DNA of 55,449 nt. Source: Micractinium sp. NFX-FRZ. Lineage: Eukaryota > Chlorophyta > Trebouxiophyceae > Chlorellales > Chlorellaceae. The stretch covers positions 1-55,449 of the forward strand of contig JAPTJF010000419.1 of NCBI GenBank assembly GCA_029339195.1, in the 5' to 3' direction. A program made the translations under genes and the position numbers. Of the stretch, positions 31,937 to 43,900 are shown piece after piece. Numbering within the stretch: position 1 is the first letter of the stretch; each line of letters starts with the position of its first letter. The notes under the pieces were generated by a model. It searched no databases. It saw only the letters and a program-made list of their open reading frames with translations, and was not told where the DNA came from.

Positions 31937-34900
31937 ACTGCTACTGCTGCTGCTTGCCGCCGCTTGCTCCTGGTACGAGCTGCTTGCACTGCTGGCTGCA
32001 CTGACGTTGACGCTGGTGGTGGTGCTGGCGCGGCCCGGAGGGCATGCCCTGTTGGGCACATGTGCATCCGCCTTGTCAGCACTGGCAAACCAAGCTGAGT
32101 GTGCCTGGCAATGCTTTGCCTAGGTGCAGGTGGATGCCGGTGGGGTGTCCACTGTGAAGGTGGTGACCAACGCACAGAATGTGGAGGAGGGCATGAAGGT
32201 GGTGTTTGCGGTGAGGCGGGCGCTGGGGTACGGTGGGGGCGGCCCTGGGGGAGGGGAGGCAGCGCCCAGCAAGAGTGACAGTTGGGAGGGGGTGGAAGGT
32301 GGTGTGTGTGCTGGGCGCACTGTCCTGCTGCAGCCCTGGCATGGCGGGCATGCCGTCGCGGGGCATCGGCAGCAGAAGAGCGCAAGGAAGCAGCTGCGGC
32401 GTGTGTGCTGGCTGCGACAGGCAGCAGTAGGCAAGCCTGGGTGCCGTGGGGGCACGTGTCTGGTACATTCCTATCACGTTCCTGGCACGTTCTCCTTATG
32501 TTCCGGTAGGCAAGGTGCAGTTGACGCCTCTGCCAGCAGTTCAGACTACATCAGTGTGTTGGGTTGGGTAAGTTGCAGTTCAGGAGTGGTGAGGTGCCGG
32601 TAACCCATCCTGCGTTGCCTCTTCTTGAGCTATTGCCCTGCCCCCACCCTGCCATGCCCTTTCCCGCTTGCAGCCTGTGGGCTGCACAACCCGCAACGGC
32701 ATGCAGATCGAGCAGGCAGCGCTGCGCGGGGTGGAGAGCTACGGCATGCTGTGCAGCGCGCACGAGTGCGGCTGGGTGTCGGAGGCAGGTGCGCAGGGGG
32801 CATGCCCTAGCTGCATCCGCCGCCGTTGGCACCTGCTTTGCTGGCGTCAGGTCAGGCAGGCAGGGCTTCTCCTGCAGCGCACACCTCTTGTGCAGGCTGT
32901 TGCAGGCAGCAACCGTGGCTTGATGAGTGCAGTGCACTCGGCCTACGTCAGCTGCCCTCCCCGCATCCCAAGGAGAATTGGTCAGGGTGTCTCAGGTGCC
33001 TGCTCCGCCGCCCACAGTTGATCGACAGCCGCCCTGCTGTGACTGTTGGTGTTTGGTCGCACTCCTGCTGCAGATGGCGTGCTAGTGGTGCTGCCTGAGG
33101 ATGCCGAGGTTGGGGAGGAGTGCCCCGAGGAGCCTCCAGAGGTGGGGTGGGTGGGCAGTGTGGGGTGGGGCAGGCATGAGCGCAGCGGCTACTTGCAATG
33201 GCCGGGCGCTGCTGGGTGGGGTGGGGTTGATAATGTGGGATGGGGCACGAGGTGAAGGGCAGGCATGAGTGTCAGCAGCTACGTGCAATGGCCGGGCTGC
33301 TGCTTGCCTTCCCTCGCAGGCTGTGCCACGCTGCTGCTGCCATTGGGGGCCTGTGCTGCAGGGTGTTGCCAGGCTGGCATGGGAGCCTGCTGCTGTCAGT
33401 GCTGCCTGCACCAGCTGGCCACCTTGGACCCTTCGCCCTGCGTCTGCCCGCCACACCGCCATCCCCAACCGCCAACCTGCCTGGCTGCTGCCTTGGCGTA
33501 TTTTGCCCCCTGCAGGGTGCCATTTACGGCGCGTCTGCCGGCAAGAAGGAGAAGAAGGAGAAGGAGAAGAAGAAGAAGAAGGGGAAGGCGGACACGGATA
33601 GCCTGTTTGCTGCCCTGGGCGGCGGTGAGGAGGCGGCGGCGGAGCAGGAGGAGGAAGAGGAGGAGGCACCCAAGGCCAAGGGCAAGAAGGACAAGAAGAA
33701 GGACAAGCAGAAGGGCAGCGCTGATGTGGCCACCGCGTTCGCAGGTCAGCGGGGCGCACACGTCTTGTTTTGGGTCGGGCCTGCCAGGCGCCAAGGGCTT
33801 TAATTAAAGAAAGCGGTTGGCCGTGCTGGTAGGGGTGGCTGGCAGGCAGCAAGGCTGGGGCCGCGGCGCGGCAGGCAGCAAGGCTTCACCAGGGCAGCCG
33901 GGGCGGCGCTGCCTGTCTACGCACATACACATGCATTCAATGGGTGCCCCCCCCTCAATTCCTCACCCCACATACTGCACGCCACTATCTGCCCCGCCCT
34001 GGCCTGCTCACCCTGGTTGCAGCGCTGCAGTAGACGGCTGGCGAGGTGCCAGAGAAGGCAGCTCAAATGCTGCACCCAATGCACCTCTGCTGCCATGCCT
34101 CACATTGCATCTGTCCTGCTTCTCATTGGCGCTGCAGCTTTGTCGGTAGAGGATGAGGAGGCAGCTGAGGCAGCTGAGGAGGAGGCAGAGGAGGAGGAGG
34201 AGGAGGCGAAGCCTGCCAAGAAGGACAAGAAGAAGGACAAAAAGAAGAAGGTGGCCGACGCAGACAGCCTGTTCGCCATGCTGGGAGGAGAGGGTGAGTG
34301 CTGTGCTGAGGCAGGCCGAGCAAACGTGTGCTCTGGGAAGGGGGGACTGGGCAAGAGTGCGGCGGCTGGGTCGCGCTGCGTGCAAGGGGTCCGGTTTATG
34401 GCATCTCTGCGCAGTCCCGTGGAAACATGCCGCTGCGACTTTGGTTGACTGCTTTCCTCCCTGTCTGCCTTGCCCCCTCATGTGCACCTTCGCCCCTGTA
34501 CGCTCTCCACTGTGCCCGCCCTGCCCATTTCCTGCCTGCAGACGAGGCAGCAGCTGAGGAGGCAGAGGAGGAGGAGAAAGAGGAGGAGAAGCCTGCGAAG
34601 AAGGACAAGAAGAAGGACAAGAAGAAGAAAGTGGCAGACGCAGACAGCCTGTTTGCCATGCTGGGCGGGGAGGAGGAGGATGAGGAGGAGGCGCCCGCAC
34701 CTGCGCCTGCACCCGCCGCAGGTGGGTGCTGCCGCCGCTGACGCGGGGCCGGTGCTGCAGGGTGCCTGCAATCATTTGTGACGTGCTGGGGGGGATGGGG
34801 CTGCCATACACGGGCAGCCGCTGTGTTGTGCACAGCGTCTCTGCTGTGCTTCTAGTGCTACAGCGCTGCGCCCGCCTGCCCGCCAGGCTCCCGCACTCCA

Positions 34901-37900
34901 CCGTCTCCCTGCTTCTCCCTGCGCCTGATCGTACCCTGGCAGGCAAGAAGGGCAAGAAGGACAAGAAGAAGGGCAAGGGGGCGGCGGCAGCCGATGATGA
35001 TGAGGACCTAGATGCCCTGCTGGCTGAGCTGGACGGCCCCAAGCCTGCTGAGCCCGCTGCGCCCGCAGCGCCTGCCGCGCCCGCTGCGCCTGCTGGCGGC
35101 GGCAAGAAGGACAAGAAGAAGAAGAAGGGCAAGGGCGGGGCGGCCAAGGAGGACGAGGATGAGGTGCGGGAGATGGCTGGGAGAGAGGGTGGGCGGGGAC
35201 GCTCGTGGCGCAGAGTAGGGCGCAGGTTTGGATGCGCATGCTGGAGGGCTTGAGCCTGCTCAATGTTGAGGGGCCGCTGTTGTCATTCAGCATACGTGTA
35301 CTTCCGTCCACCTGCCAATGCCGGCTGTTCCTTGCTGAGTACCTGCGCTATGGGCTTCCAGCAAAGTCCTGCTGCCTCTGTGGTTCCCCTGCACCGAGCG
35401 CCCTGGCTCGGCTGGCCCCCCATGCTGCCCTCAATCCTTCCTGAAATCCAAAGTATGTGGCACCCTCTCGCCCACGTTGCAGGACTTTGACAGCATCCTG
35501 GCGGAGCTGGGTGCCAAGCCGGAGGAGCAGCCGGCAGCGGGTGCGGCCGCACCCGCGGCTGCACAGCAGCAGCAGCAGCAGCGGCCTGACACGCCCGAGG
35601 GCGGCGAGGGCGAAGATGAGGACGGCGAGGGCGAGGGCGAGGGCGGGAAGGAGATGTCGGCGGCTGCCAAGCGGAAAGCCAAGAAGAAGGCAAAGGAGAA
35701 GGCAAAGAAGGCGGGGGCTGGAGAGGAGGCCGAGGAGGGTGAGTGGGTGTACAGGGAGTGCCCCAGCTGCAGCGGGGGGCAGGGTAGTGGGGGCCTGGTC
35801 ACTGGGCGCATGGGGCAAGTGGCAGCTGAATGGCTGGTACTCACGGTTGCTTCCGTGCTTGCCCGCCTGCCTGCCCCCCTGCTCGCGCTCCCGGACGCGC
35901 CCGCCTGTCCCTGCCCCGATGCCCCTCTGCCTGCCCTTCCGCCCCCATGCAGAGGCCGGTGCTGCGGCTGCGGGCGGCAAGGGCAAGGCCAAGGGCGGCC
36001 CCAAGATCTCGGCTGCTGTGCGGCGCATGCAGGAGGCTCTGGAGGCTCAGCGCAAGGCCCAGGAGGAGGCTGAGCGGCTAGCCGAGGAGCAGCGGATCAA
36101 GGTGGGGACGCCATGTGGCGGTGGGTTGGGGCATGTGTTTGTGCTCTGGGGCAGCCCACTGAGTGACAGCGCTAGAGAGCAGGCGTGGCAGCCGCGCGTG
36201 GAGCTGATTTTCGTGTCTGTGGGGTGGCCACCGGGGCTTTTGTTTGTGTGGCAGCGATCCTGGGCGGGGCCGAGGAAATGCAAGTGAGAGTTTAATCGCA
36301 TGACAGGGCAATGAGAGGGTGGGTCCCACCTGCGCTTCCCCAAACTTGCTGTTTGTGAGTTGTGTGTTGGCTGCAGGAGGAGGAGGAGGAGCGGCTGCGT
36401 GAGGAGGAGGAGGCGCGGAAGAAGGAGGAGGCGGAGCGCAAGTGAGTGGCTGGGACGTGTAGGCCACACTGGGGGCGGGTGGGGTGGGTTGAGGCTCGCT
36501 GCCCGTAGAAGGGAAGGGGATTAGCGCAGGTCAGGCGTGCAAGGGACCGGTTCAGTGGTGAAACATGAGGCATGAGCTGTGTGGAGCTGTGCGGAGCTGT
36601 GCGGGGCGTGAGCAGCTGAGGCCGGGGGAGGGGCTGCCAAACACTCAGGACTGTTTGATCCTGCTGACCTGCCCTGCCGCCATAGCACCCTCACCCCTGC
36701 CGCTGTGTCCTGTCCCCATTGCCCCCTCACCCCCTGCCTGCGTTGCCCTGCGGCCACGGCTGCAGGAAGCGCGAGAAGGCTGAGCGGCGCGAGCAGCTGA
36801 AGCGGGAGGGCAAGCTGCTGACGGGAAAGGCCAAGGAGGAGGCAGAGCGGCGGGCGCGCGCGGCGGAGCAGTTCCTCAAGCAGGCGGGCATCAACCCCGA
36901 CGAGCGTGAGTGCAATTGCTTGTTTAAGATTTGCAGTGTATAGGTTGTAGGGTGTGCTGGGATGGTGTGTGCACAGCGGAGCGATCCCTTAAGCAGGCAG
37001 GCACGAACTCTTGATGAGCGTGAGGCAAGCAGGCGGTTGCTGCGCTGAGGGGCTGAGGCGGACAGTTGGGCTGCAAAGCTGCTAGGTGGTCTCGTGACTG
37101 CCTGTGTCCTGACCTGCCAAGCCGCTGCGGCCTGCTCTGGTCACACTCTGCCTGGCATGCTGCTTGCCATGCTCCCTCCTTTCCTCACTCCCAGGAGTGC
37201 CCAAGAACAAGCGTTGCAATCCTCCGGGTGGAGTCGCCTTAGATCCTTGCATCTCTGTGCTCAAACTCGTGCTTTTGTTCGCCTGCAGTGCCCAAGAAGA
37301 AACCCATGTATGGGAACAAGAAGAAGCCTCAGAAGAAGAAGACGCAGCAGGAGGAGCAGGCAGCAGCGGCAGAGGCGGAGGCAGCAGCAGCAGCGGCGCC
37401 AGCGGCAGAGGAGCAGCCCGCCGCCCCCGCGGCGGCGCCGCCGGCAGAGGAGCAGCCAGCAGCAGCAGAGGCGGAGCCAGAGGCAGCTGTTGACAGCTGG
37501 GAGGATGCAGCAGATGACTGGGAGGCGATGGATGTGGATGAGATCAAGCTGCCAGGTCAGCAGGGCCAGCAGGCGCAGGCGGAGGAGGAGGAGGAGGAGG
37601 AGGAAGAGGAGGAGGCACCGGTGACCACGGCGCGCGCAGCGGCAAACGGCACGGCCAAGGCAGCAGCCGCCACGGCCGCCAGCGCCAAGGCATCGGCTGC
37701 GGTCAAGGCGGCTGAAGCAGCGGTGGCTGCAGCCAAGGCTGCGGTCGATGCGGAGGAGTCAGAGGAGGAAGAGGGGAGCAGCAGCGAGGAGGAGAGCGAT
37801 TCCGATGAGGACAGCAGCAGCGAGGAGGGCAGCAGCAGTGACGAGGACAGCTCAGATGAGGGTGGGTCGGTGCTGCACTGCCTGCTGTGGACCAGCAATG

Positions 37901-40900
37901 GGTGCTCGCTCTCCGTCCTGAAGCTCCCCGCTGCCACCCGGCTGCCCACCCTGCATACAACGCACTCCGTTCTGGCGCGCTGCTCGCCCCCCTGCGCATC
38001 CCATCGTCATTGCTCTGCCTGCGTGTCTGACTGGACCCTGCCTTCCTCTCACTCTTCCCTCCCTCGCCTCCTGCCTTTCTGACTGGACTCGTGCCTTCCT
38101 CTCACTCTTCCCTCCCTTGCCGCCTGCCTGCAGACTCCTCCGAGTACTCGAGCTCCGAGGAGGAGAGCGACAGCGAGGATGAGCGGGAGCAGCGGCTGGC
38201 AGGTGCGGTGTGGCGCGGTGCAGTGCGCAAGGGGGGAGACAGTAGCGGGGGCTGGCCAGTGCTTGCAGCGCAGTGCGGTGCGCGGGGGCCAGACAGCAGC
38301 TTGGCACGTGGGCAGAGCGGTGAGGCGTCTTTTGGCGTTCCACGAGATGCAACTGCTGCCGCGATACTCTCACCAACTTGCTCCAGCTGCCTGTTAGTCC
38401 CACGCCTCTTGCCTGCCTGCCTGCCCTCCCCTGCCCCTGCAGCCGCTCGCGAGCGGCGCAGTGAGAAGCTGAAGCAGGCCCTGGCGAATCGCGACCCCAA
38501 GGACCTGCGCTCACCCATCTGCTGCATCCTGGGGCACGTCGACACCGGTGGGTGCAGTGTATGGGTGCGGGATTGGGTTGGCGGGCGCGCAGGCACCTGC
38601 AGGCACAGGCGCAACGCGCAGGCGGCACAGGGCAAGACACCGCCGTGACTGCACAGCACACGGCATATCAAGTCGGACCGAGTCCAACTCAACCTAACAT
38701 GGCAAGCAGTCGGCTCTCCTCATCACAGCCCGCATTATGTCGAGTCCAACCAAACCAGTTGCAACTCAACTCTAAACCCAACCATTGCAAGCGATCGACG
38801 CAATTTTATCAACCCGCAGGCAAGACCAAGATCCTGGACAACATCCGGCGCACCAACGTGCAGGACGGCGAGGCGGGCGGCATCACGCAGCAGATCGGCG
38901 CCACCTACATCCCCGCATGTGAGCCGGGGCTTTGCGTTGCCTTGCTTTACTTGGAACCCTCCTCTTCAGCTAGATTTTATTTTATCGCCACCCGAGCGCT
39001 GCATCCCCTCCTGCTCTTCTGCCACCGCGCCGCCATGCTTGCTCAAAGCCCTTGCGCAGTGCGTTGATGGCGTCATTGTAAGCGCGCTCCTCCCTAGCTG
39101 CTGCCCAAGCGCCGTGCAAGGGCCCCACACCACCCTCCTGCCCTCCCTGAACCCCCCGTGCCTCCCCCCCTACCCCCTCACCTGTGTTATGTCCCTGCAG
39201 CCGCGGTGGAGAAGCGCACGGAAGAGCTGCGCAAGGGGCGGCAGTTTGACCTGAAGCTGCCCGGCCTGCTGGTCATCGACACGCCGGGGCACGAGTCCTT
39301 CAGGTGCGGCTGCGTGATGATGCCGCTGCTGCTGATGATGATGATGCCGCTGCTGCTGCCGCTGCTGCTGCTGCTGCCGCCGCTGCTGCTGCTGTGCTGC
39401 TGCTGCGGGTGGGGCTGGGGCTGGGGCTGCACTAGGGGGACCTGCCGGGTATCGGTTCAGCTGGACATGGCTGCATCAGGCGAGGCGGCAGGCGGTGACA
39501 TCCCTCCGACACTCGCCACATCTCGCGCCCACCTCACTCCCACCTCATCCCCACCCCATCCCCACCCAACCCTGCCCCCTACTCTGCCTGCAGCAACCTG
39601 CGGTCGCGCGGCAGCGGCCTGTGCGACATCGCCGTCCTCGTGGTGGATCTTATGCACGGGCTGGAGCAGCAGGTGAGGGGATACTGTACCCTGCAGTACC
39701 GCCGCACCTACAGCTGAAATGCGAAGATCGACGATTGAACAACTTGCGCTCCAGGGGAGGGGGTTGATGCAACCTGCTCCGCATGCCCCTGTGCGTTCCC
39801 CTCTCTGACCGCCCCTGGGACCCGCACCTCCCCACCCTCCTGACCCCTCCCCCCCCCTCCCCCTCCCCCTCCCCGCAGACCATTGAGAGCATCAACCTGC
39901 TCAAGATGCGCAAGACGCCCTTCATCATCGCAATGAACAAGGTGAGAGGGTGCAGGTGTGCGGGTGTGCTGGCGGGAGGCAGGGAGCGCATGGTGGACTC
40001 GTGCCTGCCGTGGCAGCAGCATGATGCCGCCGCCGTGCAGCGCAGCTTCGCATGCCCTCTTCTGCTGCGTGCCATGTGCCAAGTGCCACAATGCCTTCCC
40101 CGTACAATCCACACCCACGCACCCACTGTGCGTTCCCCCACGCTCACACACCGCTCCCGTTGCTAGTTTGCGGACACACCCTGCTCTGCCGCCACCCAAT
40201 CCCACGCGCAGGTGGACCGCCTGTACAACTGGAACAGCGTGGCCAACTCGCCCATCATGGACGCCTTTGCCCGCCAGCCAGACTACGTGAAGAAAGAGTT
40301 TGACGACAGGCTCAACCAGGCCAGTGGGCTGGACGTGTTATTGTTGGCAGGGCGGGGTGGCAGTGGTGCGGGGCGGTGGGGCGGTACACTGTTCCAGCAG
40401 GGGTGTAGTCGGCAAGGGGGGACGCAGTGCCGCCTTTCCCTTGCTTCGGCCTCACACCTGCATGCCTGCCTCCAGCTGCCTGGGATTGGGCCTGCCATTG
40501 ATGACCATGTGCACTAACTCCTGTACATTCGCTCTCCTTCCCTCCGTCCTGCTTCCCGGCCCCGCAGGTTTGCCTCCAGCTGAACGAGCAGGGGCTGAAT
40601 GTGTCGCTGTACTGGAAGAACAAGGACCCGCGCTCCTTCATCAACATCGTGCCCACCTCGGCCATCACTGGAGAGGGTGAGCACCTGCCTGGCTTGCTTG
40701 TTGTACTGCTTGATGTGGCCCACGTTTTCGTACTGCTGCTGAGTTGTCACTGCTGCTCCTGCTGCTACTGCTGCTTGTTGTACTGCTTGCTGTGGCCCAC
40801 GTTTTCGTACTGCTCCCTGAGTTTTTGTACTGCTGCTGCTGCTGCTGTATCAACGCACCCCGGGCATCACCAGGAGGGTTGTTGCCTTCGTTTTCGTTCT

Positions 40901-40915
40901 GCCGCTGAGTTGCCT

Positions 40916-40947
<32 letters not shown>

Positions 40948-43900
40948 GCTGCTGCGTCTGTACCAAGGCATCCCAGCCATGCCTCTGTTGGTTGGTGGTG
41001 AAGCTGACCCCTCTCCTCCACCACCCCTGCCACCTCCCTCACCCCTCTCCTGCACCAACCTCGGCACCCTCCTCCCCCCCCCTGCAGGCATCCCCGACCT
41101 GCTGCAGCTGGTCGTGAAGCTGACGCAGTCGCTCATGGCTGAGCGCCTCATGTTTGTAAACAACCTGGAGGTGGGCGGGTGGGCGGCAAGGGTTTTGGGG
41201 GGACCCCAGGTCCTTATGAAGCAGAACATGGGGTCCTTATGAAGCAGTACATGGGGTCCTTATGAAGCAGTACACAGGTGCCGTTATGAAGCAGAACATG
41301 GGGTCCTTATGAAGCAGTACATGGGGTCCTTATGAAGCAGTACATGGGGTCCTTATGAAGCAGTACACAGGTGCCGCACTGATGACCCGGTTTGTGCATG
41401 CAGCGGACCATGGGCTGGCCCCGCATCGAGACTGCCTTGCCCCATGCTTTCATGCGCCTCTGGTTCGCTGGGTGTGCAGCACACTGTGCTTCCTGTGCCT
41501 GCCTGGCCTCTCATCCACCGCCCACCTCCCCCCTGCAGAGCACGGTCCTGGAGGTGAAGCAGATTGAGGGCCTGGGCACCACCATTGACGTGGTGCTGGT
41601 CAACGGTGAGGGGAAAAGCACTAGTTTGCCACATTATAGTTGCCTCCCAGGGGCTAGCTAGCCACGGATGGCTACTGCCTGCCTGCCCCTGAGTTGGCTG
41701 GCACTGCCTCTGCAACTGCAGCACGCCACGTTTGCACGGCAGGGGCAGGGGCACCGGTGCATGTGTTCTTCTTATGCTGGCTCTGTGCGGCTGATGTATG
41801 TTCCCTGCACGCCCTGCTGCGCCGCAGGCATGCTGCGGGAGGGCGACCAGATTGTGGTGTGCGGGCTGGGAGGGCCCATTGTGACCACCATCCGCGCGCT
41901 GCTCACGCCGCAACCGATGAAGGCGAGTGGGCGGTTTGGGGCTGCAGGGCGCCTGTTGGGGTGGTCAGAAACGGCGAGTGGGCGGCGCCAAGCTTGGGAT
42001 CCACGGTGCCGGTGGTGGGGGGTTGAAAGCGTGGCGAATCGTCCACCTGCCTGCCTGCTTCAAGCCCTGGTAATGTGCCCCTCCACTGTCCCCTGGTCCC
42101 GTAGTATCTTCATCCCTGTGCCTTTGCCTGCTGCCCCCATCGCTCCCTGCTCCCTGCCTATACCGCCTGCCCTGTACTGCGGTGTGAACGGCCATTCTGT
42201 GCACCCTGCAGGACCGCATTGACTCCCGCTGACTGACCGCTCATCTTATTGTGTACCTCATCTGCACTGCCTGCAGGAGATCCGTGTGAAGGGGCAGTGC
42301 CGCCACAAGGAGCTGCTACCTGTCTGCTCACCTCATCCACCTGTACTGCCTGCTTGGTACTGCAGGAGATCCGTGTGAAGGGGCAGTGCCACCACAGGAG
42401 CTGCTACTGATCTCTCCGAATGTACCCCACCTGTACCGCCTGCAGGAGATCCGTGTGAAGGGGCAGTACGTGCACCACAAGGAGCTGCGGGCGGCCATGG
42501 GTGTCAAGATCGCGGCGCACAACCTGGAGTCGGCAGTGGCGGGCACACAGCTCTACGTGGTGAGTGGGTTGAATGAGAGGCGTTGAAAATGCATGGTCCA
42601 TGCAGAGCACTCGGCGGGAGGCAATGTGCGAGGCGCACAATCCGGAGTCGGCGGTGGCGGGCGCTTAGCTTTGCTTGGCGGATATTTCCCTCCCTCGAGG
42701 GACCTCCTTGCCTCTGGCATGCCTTTGCGCCATGTCTGTTGCCAGCGAGCCGCCTAGCTGGCCTGGCAGCACGCACACCAGTCATGCTGCCGCAACGCTC
42801 ACCCTGTCCCGCTTTCCACACTGTGCCCGCTCACCTTCCTCTCCCGCCTGGCAGGTGGGCCCCGATGATGACGTGGAGGACCTCAAGGATGCGGTGATGG
42901 AGGACATGCAGGACATCTTCTCCAGTGTGGACAAGACGGGTGAGGCCAGATATGCAGTGGCGGGTGTTCAGATGCTTTGAGATGCTACAACAAAAGTGGT
43001 GGATTTGATGCAGGCCAAGACGGGTGAGGCAGGCGGTAGTAGGGGGTGCTAGGAGCGCATGTTCGGCGGAGCGGCAGGGGTGGGGCTCTTTGGGTGAGGA
43101 GGGCGTTCAAGGACGGACGCAAAGGCCAGTACCGCGGGTGGGACTGGGAAAATGGGGTGTGTTTGCAAGTCGGCTGACCAGGCGTTCGTGGGGCAAGGTG
43201 TGGCGCCCGTCTCCACGCACCTGCCCCGAAGCCTTCATCCCACACCGCCCCCCGCCCCCGGCACCCCTGCAGGCGAGGGCGTGTGCGTGCAGGCCTCCAC
43301 CCTGGGTTCCCTGGAGGCGCTGCTCGAGTTCCTAAAGTCCGATGACGTCAAGGTGGGCGGCTGATGAGGGCTGCTGGGTGGAGGGTGTAGTAAAGGAGCC
43401 GGCTTGAGCAGGGCAGGGGGTGGGCGCCACGTGGGTGCCTCCATCGCAATGCCGCGCGGGTGAGTTTGTTTGGGACAAGAACACGCCGAGGCACGCGTGT
43501 GCACTGCAGGGCCGCACCGCCAAACAGAGTCCCCATGCCTGTCACCACAGCATGATCTCCTGCCTTCTTCACCCATTGCCCACGAAGATAAAACTCCTCC
43601 CCCGCCACCCACTGCAGATCCCCGTCTCCTCCATCAACATTGGCCCCATCAACAAGAAGGATGTGATGCGTGCCAACGCAATGATTGAGCGTGGCTACAA
43701 GAAGTTTGGCGTCATCCTGGCCTTCGACGTGCCAGGTGAGCGTTTTTACGAAGCCCTCTTTGTAGCGCTGGTGCGGGTGCTGGCACTGGGTGCTGGTGCT
43801 GGTGCAGGTGCAGGTGCGATGCTGGTGGGTTGGAGTCCACCGCAGGTATGGGGCCACCCTGCCCTGATGGCACACGAGCGGGGCGAGGTGGGCAGTGCCG

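Noticed and set aside
31900..31950. Leu-rich signal peptide or membrane segment from a CTG run
   Set aside because: Trinucleotide repeats give poly-Leu, poly-Ala or poly-Cys frames; they lie in introns here.
31813..33141. Exons 3-6 as a separate small tRNA-binding gene nested in eIF5B
   Set aside because: There is no start or stop of their own, both boundaries are phase 0 into flanking eIF5B exons, and the flanks share FALLGG/FAALGG motifs.
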